A stretch of DNA of 64,000 nt from assembly GCF_024679095.1 (NCBI RefSeq), contig NC_066531.1, forward strand, positions 7,794,115-7,858,114, written 5' to 3'. The position numbers and the translations under genes are program-made. This stretch comes from Eriocheir sinensis. Taxonomy: Eukaryota > Arthropoda > Malacostraca > Decapoda > Varunidae. Below are positions 59,783 through 64,000 of this stretch, one piece after another; the stretch's first letter is position 1, and every line of letters begins with the position of its first letter. The notes under the pieces are model-generated. The model made no database searches. It saw only the letters and a list, made by a program, of their open reading frames with translations, and was not told the DNA's origin.

Positions 59783-60202
59783 TCCGCCTCCCCCATAAAT
59801 GGTAAAAAAAGCAACTTTGATTTTCTCAAAGAAAATAAGGGACATGATTGTATTTTTTTTCAGTAATACATAAAGAAGTCACAAATCCATGTTATTAATT
59901 ATTGGAAATGGTGCTAAACAGTTAATATGAAGGCTTGAAACTAGTACCCAAGGGCCATAACGCTCAGCTTTGAAACTAAAGTCCAGCTGCCCGTGCATGA
60001 GTGTTTGTATCACTTAGGTGTTCATTATAATTCTTAATATCATGGTGCATCAACAATATGAACTACCAATGAAAACTCTTTATTATAGCACTCTAACATT
60101 TGTAGTTAGGTGAAAGCTATCTGTAAGTAAAATTACCATAGACTCTTGTTTACATTTATATTCCACACAGAAATACAAAGTCCTTTATATGGATAATCAA
60201 TA
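59783..60202. other. Stretch between the Gypsy element and a decayed gene
   Basis: AT-rich, no gene visible. It probably represents the 3' flank of the minus-strand pseudogene that begins at 60203. Confidence 0.4.
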
Positions 60203-61285
60203 TCAATCATCAGTGTCACTGTCAATATTGGCGTAAGCTTCCTTTGCCAGGGCATTCAAACACGTGTCATCTCCATCTAGAGCAGCTTCACATGCACCTG
60301 CACTTGTGCATGGTTGATTCAGGTTGAAGCATGAACAGTTCATGCTGCATGGCCCTCTGAACACTCACAAACCACAAGATTTAGTAGTTCTGGTACCGCT
60401 TCCTGCTGTCTCATCATTCTAGGTGTCAGCGTTCCGTCTTCAGACTTCTCATAACCATATTCTGTAGCTGGAGGATATTGTGAATTGGAATGTGGGCATG
60501 TTTCCAGATGTAGAGCCGGTACATGGCACGTTGTAGATGCAACATGAAACTGTCTCGAGTTGGGGCATTTTCCTTACAGGTACTCCTTTCTCTGCTTTTG
60601 ACAGCGAAGTTCATTTAGTGAGCTACACTTGGTGTCCCCATGTACAGCCTGCAAACAAACTTTGCAGCTGTTGAGATCTGGGATTCATCAAGGGTGAGGC
60701 TGTCTCCTAGTGTGGCACAAGGTTCAAACTGAGCTGCATCCTTCATCATGAGTTTGAAGCCCTTCTTCTTGCCTTTGTCAAAAAAGGCACTGACTGTATC
60801 ACAACCAGTGATACAGTAAAGTGGAGAAGTAAACTGTGTTGAAGCTTGGTGAGACAGTCGTACAATGTGTGGACAGGAATGTATCTAGTGACTGTAGTGT
60901 ACTCTCCTTCTTGCCAATCAGGAAGTACACTTGTGTGTTGATTGTTGGCCAGTGGTGTAGCAGGAGTAACAGAACATCTGTGTCAGGGCTGCAAACTACT
61001 ATTACCTTTGCTCCAGTGTTTGCAGCAGCACAGGCATGGAGGACAGGTCTTGTGTCTGCCCTCTTGATTGGAAAAAGATGTCAAGGGCTGGTAATACTGC
61101 AGCGCGGGTGATCATGATGCCATCCTCATCTTCACCTCCACTGACATATAGACTCTGATTTGCTGTGGTCAAGTTTTCCTTCTTCTCCTTCACATAATCA
61201 ATGTAGAGTGCTGCCACATGTGCATTGTTTTCAGCAATGGCCAGGAACTGTTTCCAGTATTCAGCTGGTACCTTAGTACTCGGTC
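60203..61285 (-). pseudogene. Decayed gene of the repetitive SPDTDV/GCDTVSAFF nuclease-like family
   Basis: Read on the minus strand from 61285. VPAEYWKQFLAIAENNAHVA opens the preserved part. After frame changes comes ADTRPVLHACAAANTGAKV, then VVCSPDTDVLLLLLHHWP and NTQVYFLIGKK (about 61060-60915). A shift leads to YCITGCDTVSAFFDKGKKKG (about 60815-60755) and a helical domain with LGDSLTLDESQIS and FVCRLYMG. A further frame has ENAPTRDSFMLHLQRAMYRL then YIWKHA (about 60570-60490). The last piece is a cysteine-rich tail, CSMNCSCFNLNQPCTSAGAC, ending in an acidic SDTDD and stop at 60203. This block order is familiar from a very widespread, repetitive animal protein family of uncharacterised function, where ADTR and SPDTD acidic motifs suggest a PIN/FEN-like nuclease fold. 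The nuclease role is inference. At least three frameshifts make this copy non-functional. Confidence 0.65.
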
Positions 61286-61589
61286 TGATTTAAGGGAAGA
61301 GTCCTCCGTGAAAATATGAAAATATTTTTCAAAATATACGAAATTGAGTTATATGGTCCATAGCAACATCCTATTCTTTGGCTTTCGAATGGTAGATCTT
61401 TTTTCAGTCAGACATAAATTTAGATTTTAAGAGCGAGGAGATTTAAATGGCTACTGTGTGGGCGTGTCACGCTGACTGCGGCGCATTAGCTGGCATGCCA
61501 AAGTATGGAATAAATGTTGAAAAATCAAACATGCAGCAATCTTCAGGCTGAAGTTTGTAACTCATGTAACAGTTTTGGAACACAATTTG
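61286..61589. other. Stretch upstream of the decayed gene
   Basis: No gene is visible. It would be the 5' side of the minus-strand pseudogene. Confidence 0.4.
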
Positions 61590-61925
61590 GGTAGGCGGTG
61601 GCTGATTGGTTAGCGTGCGTGCCCCGCATTCATTGCGTGATGGACGACGCGGGTTCGAATCCGTCGCTAACACCTGGGATTTTTCAGTCACCACCGAGTG
61701 GCTTGAAACTACCCACATGCTGTCCTGAAGACCACCCATCAACCCGGACTCTAGTGGAAATCGTCCAAGTGAATCAAGAAAGAGCTCCGGGGGAGCATGA
61801 GCCAATAAAAGATGGCGCCACTATAAAGCACTTGCCTGCACCATGAGGGGCTGGAGACGAATACCATTTGGCCCCTCAAGAGAGCCTACCGGCGTTTTAG
61901 GCTGGCACGTAAAACATATAAAAAA
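61590..61925 (+). mobile_element. Full-length tRNA-derived SINE
   Basis: The head has a Pol III A box (TGGCTGATTGGTTAGCG, 61609) and a B box (GGTTCGAATCC, 61652-61662) at tRNA-like spacing. A body of about 200 bp follows, with AAGATGGCGCCACTATAAA near 61808, CACTTGCCTG, and a tail with GAGCCTACCGGCG, then TTAGGCTGGCACGT and an A-rich end (61905-61927). Non-autonomous elements of this kind are transcribed by Pol III and retrotransposed by a LINE. The head looks like a tRNA gene with its 3' half lost. The tail matches fragments at 1829-1941, 24960-25067 and 31488-31545, which shows a dispersed family. Confidence 0.8.
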
Positions 61926-62532
61926 ATATGGATATGAAAAGTGTAACCTGCTCACAAAAATGTTTGGAACAAATGAATACATAGAAAAAGATTATAAATG
62001 AGAGAAAATTGAAGAATTACACCGAAGAAGACAATAGAGAAGAAAAAGAAGACAGACAAAGGACTTCCAACCGATGGCTACGCATCTGGAGAGTACTGAT
62101 CGTGCCTTGCAACAATGAGGGGCGGGGCGCGCCCTGACACCCTCACCTTTGAGCGATTAATACCTTTATAAGGGGGACAAGGTGCCTGATCCTTTTTTGC
62201 ACTCACTGATATGTGATTACTGATCCCATGAAATTAATATCAAAGTAGCATTGACATTATAGTACCTACACTGGGCCGAAGAACTTTACCAGTAGGTAGG
62301 AAGACACCTACCGAACGGACGCAAGCCACTCCCGGTGAGGTATATATGGGAGGTGAGAAGGGAGCTGAAGCCCTCCAAAGACCCTTCCCATGTCCTCACT
62401 AACCGTTTCCCTATTGTCTCACCAACACCGGAGAGTAGTTCAGCATGCTCTCTAAAAACAGATCCTCTCTCTATCCACACCACACTACATTCACACAACG
62501 TATACACCTTTTCCCAAAATTCAAATTTCAAA
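61926..62532 (+). other. Stretch before the jockey-like ORF2, possibly its 5' untranslated region
   Basis: No independent gene is visible. From about 62335 the reading frame that leads into the LINE protein is already open, so the last 200 bp may be the element 5' region. Confidence 0.4.
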
Positions 62533-64000
62533 ATGGCGCACCTTCACCCTGCCTCGGAGTCCCCGCCTGGGGGGGAGGGGGGGACCACAAATTCCCCTAG
62601 GGAGGACTCCCCTTCTGGCTGCCGACTTGAGAGGTGTCTTGTTAACACCTCGAACCTCTTTCTTCTCAATTTCTGCAACATTCGCGGTCTTCGTTCTAAT
62701 TTTCATTCTGTGGAACACCATCTCTCCTCCTCTAAACCTCACCTTCTCTTCCTCACCGAAACACAGGTTTCTGAGGCTACTGACAGCAATTTCTACTCTG
62801 TTCCCTCGTACTATCTCTATCCTAAATTTCAATCCACAGCTGGATGTTGCGCCTACGTGCGCAACGACATCACTTGCTCCCGTGCACACAACCTTGATTC
62901 GTAAGAATTTTCCACCATCTGGCTAAGACTTCATTGTCATTCTATTACTAAATACATCTGTGCCGTTTATCTCGCACCTAACTCTACTAACTATGTAAAA
63001 TTCTTTGATTATTTGAACTCTAAAGTGGAGCACATCTTGACCCACTCCCCCTTCGCTGAAATCTCCATCCTAGGAGATTTCAATGTTCACCACCAGCTTT
63101 GGCTTTCATCCTCTTTCACTAACCATCCTGGTGAACAAGCCTACAAATTTGCTATCCTCAACGATCTATAGCAGTTGGTCCAGCACCCTACACGTATTCC
63201 CGACCGTCTAGGAGACAGGCCCAACATTCTAGACCTCTTCCTTAGCTCAAACCCTTCTGCTTACTCTGTCAAACTGTTCTCTCCGTTGGGCTCCTCCGAT
63301 CACAGTCATATTTCTGTATCCTGTCCTATCGCTCCTGTTCACCCTCTGGACCCGCCGAAGAGGCGATGCTTCTGGCATTTTGCTTCAGCTCGGTGGGACG
63401 ACCTAAGGATGTACTTTTCCGATTTCCCGTGGAATGATTACTGCTTCCAGGATAGAGACCCCTCTGTGTGTGCTCAGCGCATCACAGAGGTGATTGTCTC
63501 TGGAATGGAGGCATACATTCCACGTACTTTCTCTACTCCTTACGCTAAAAAGCCTAGGTTTAATCACGCTTGTTCTCGTGGTGTCACTGATAGAGAGGCA
63601 GCTCACAAAAGGTACCAGAGCCTTCAAACTAATGCTAATTATGAACTTTACATTTCTGCCCGGAATCGTACCAAATCTATTCTCCGACTGAGCAAAAACT
63701 CTTTTATTAATAGAAAATGCCAAAACCTTGATTTCTCTAACTCTTTCCGTGACTTCTGGCATCTAGCCAAAAACATCTCCTCCAACTTCACTTCTTTCCC
63801 TTTCCCTCCACTCAGTCCTGACGGCAACACTGCCGTTTCATCTATCTCTAAGGCTGAACTCTTCTCTCAAACTTTTTCTAAAAACTCCACTCTGGACGAT
63901 TCTGGGCATATTCCTCCTACTCATCCCCCCTCTGACTCCTTTATGCCTGTTATAAAGATTCTTCAAAATGATGTTTTCTATGCCCTCTCTGGCCTCAATC
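62533..64000 (+). pseudogene. Jockey-like LINE ORF2, endonuclease domain and linker, two nonsense codons, runs off the window
   Basis: Likely start ATG at 62533 (MAHLHPASESPP), although the frame is open from 62335. The frame encodes an apurinic-type endonuclease: LLNFCNIRGLRSNFHSVEHH near 62665, LLFLTETQVSEA near 62745, AYVRNDITCSR, then ISILGDFNVHHQLW near 63065 (GDFN catalytic block), [10 protein letters not shown] near 63230 and [10 protein letters not shown] near 63290 (SDH catalytic block). A long linker typical of ORF2 follows, with [20 protein letters not shown] and ALSGLN at the window end, just before the RT domain would begin. Only TAA 62902-62904 and TAG 63169-63171 interrupt the frame; no shifts are seen. 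The TAG corresponds to a glutamate codon in the copy at 36441, so it is a point mutation. Confidence 0.88.

Noticed and set aside
61590..61665. Functional tRNA gene
   Set aside because: A and B boxes are present, but the acceptor stem does not close and the sequence runs into a SINE body and A-rich tail shared with other fragments.

Overview
This window reads as repeat-rich animal DNA, most likely from a malacostracan crustacean (decapod, crab-like). That assignment is an inference from three things: the mix of transposon families (jockey-like and CR1-like LINEs, Ty3/Gypsy, mariner, hAT and PIF/Harbinger), the heavy load of long AT, ATT, GT and GA microsatellites, and the lack of any compact gene set or prokaryotic signal. 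I found no complete host gene that I can name. The intact-looking reading frames belong to mobile elements, and most element copies are broken.

Layout. 1-1545: 3' half of a CR1-like LINE (+), already at the window edge. 1829-1941: tail of a tRNA-derived SINE (-). 2019-24903: the dominant object, a 22.4-kb minisatellite with 24/25-bp monomers (about 900 copies by length), bracketed on both sides by an older tandem repeat of about 62 bp. 24960-31700: SINE tail, simple repeats, a foldback with a tRNA-like B box, a jockey-like LINE fragment (+) abutting a jockey-like LINE (-), seven copies of a 64-bp repeat, and large ATT and AT tracts. 31698-32377: a decayed Myb/trihelix-like reading frame. 33115-33985: two mariner 5' halves head to head. 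34410-38890: a jockey-like LINE (+) split by a PIF/Harbinger element (35022-36440) with a 3-bp CTG target-site duplication and an intact Myb-like gene. 39.7-42.1 kb: an ancient CR1-like LINE (-) retaining ORF1 esterase and ORF2 endonuclease signatures. 43917-44072: an exon-like segment with good splice signals and no recognised family. 45.96-47.72 kb: a three-layer nest in which a palindromic hAT element (8-bp target duplication) sits in a CR1-like fragment that sits in a jockey-like fragment. 48-54 kb: mostly degenerate tandem repeats, a 62-bp array and a perfect 54-bp array. 54491-59778: a full-length Ty3/Gypsy element whose LTRs differ by only a 2-bp indel, with intact pro-RT-RNaseH, intact integrase core, a frame-broken region between them and no recognisable capsid. 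60203-61285: a decayed gene (-) of the widespread family carrying SPDTDV and GCDTVSAFF motifs. 61590-61925: a full-length tRNA-derived SINE whose tail matches the three fragments elsewhere. 62533-64000: the 5' part of another jockey-like ORF2 (+), open except for two nonsense codons, leaving the window.

How the parts relate. The window is a record of successive insertions. The jockey-like family appears in at least six pieces and serves as target for Harbinger, CR1 and (indirectly) hAT insertions. The Gypsy copy looks youngest, and the CR1 esterase/endonuclease remnant and the degenerate 85-150-bp repeats look oldest. The least ordinary items are the stop-free 22-kb satellite nested inside another repeat, the Harbinger copy carrying only its Myb-like protein, the palindromic hAT, and the unassigned exon-like segments.
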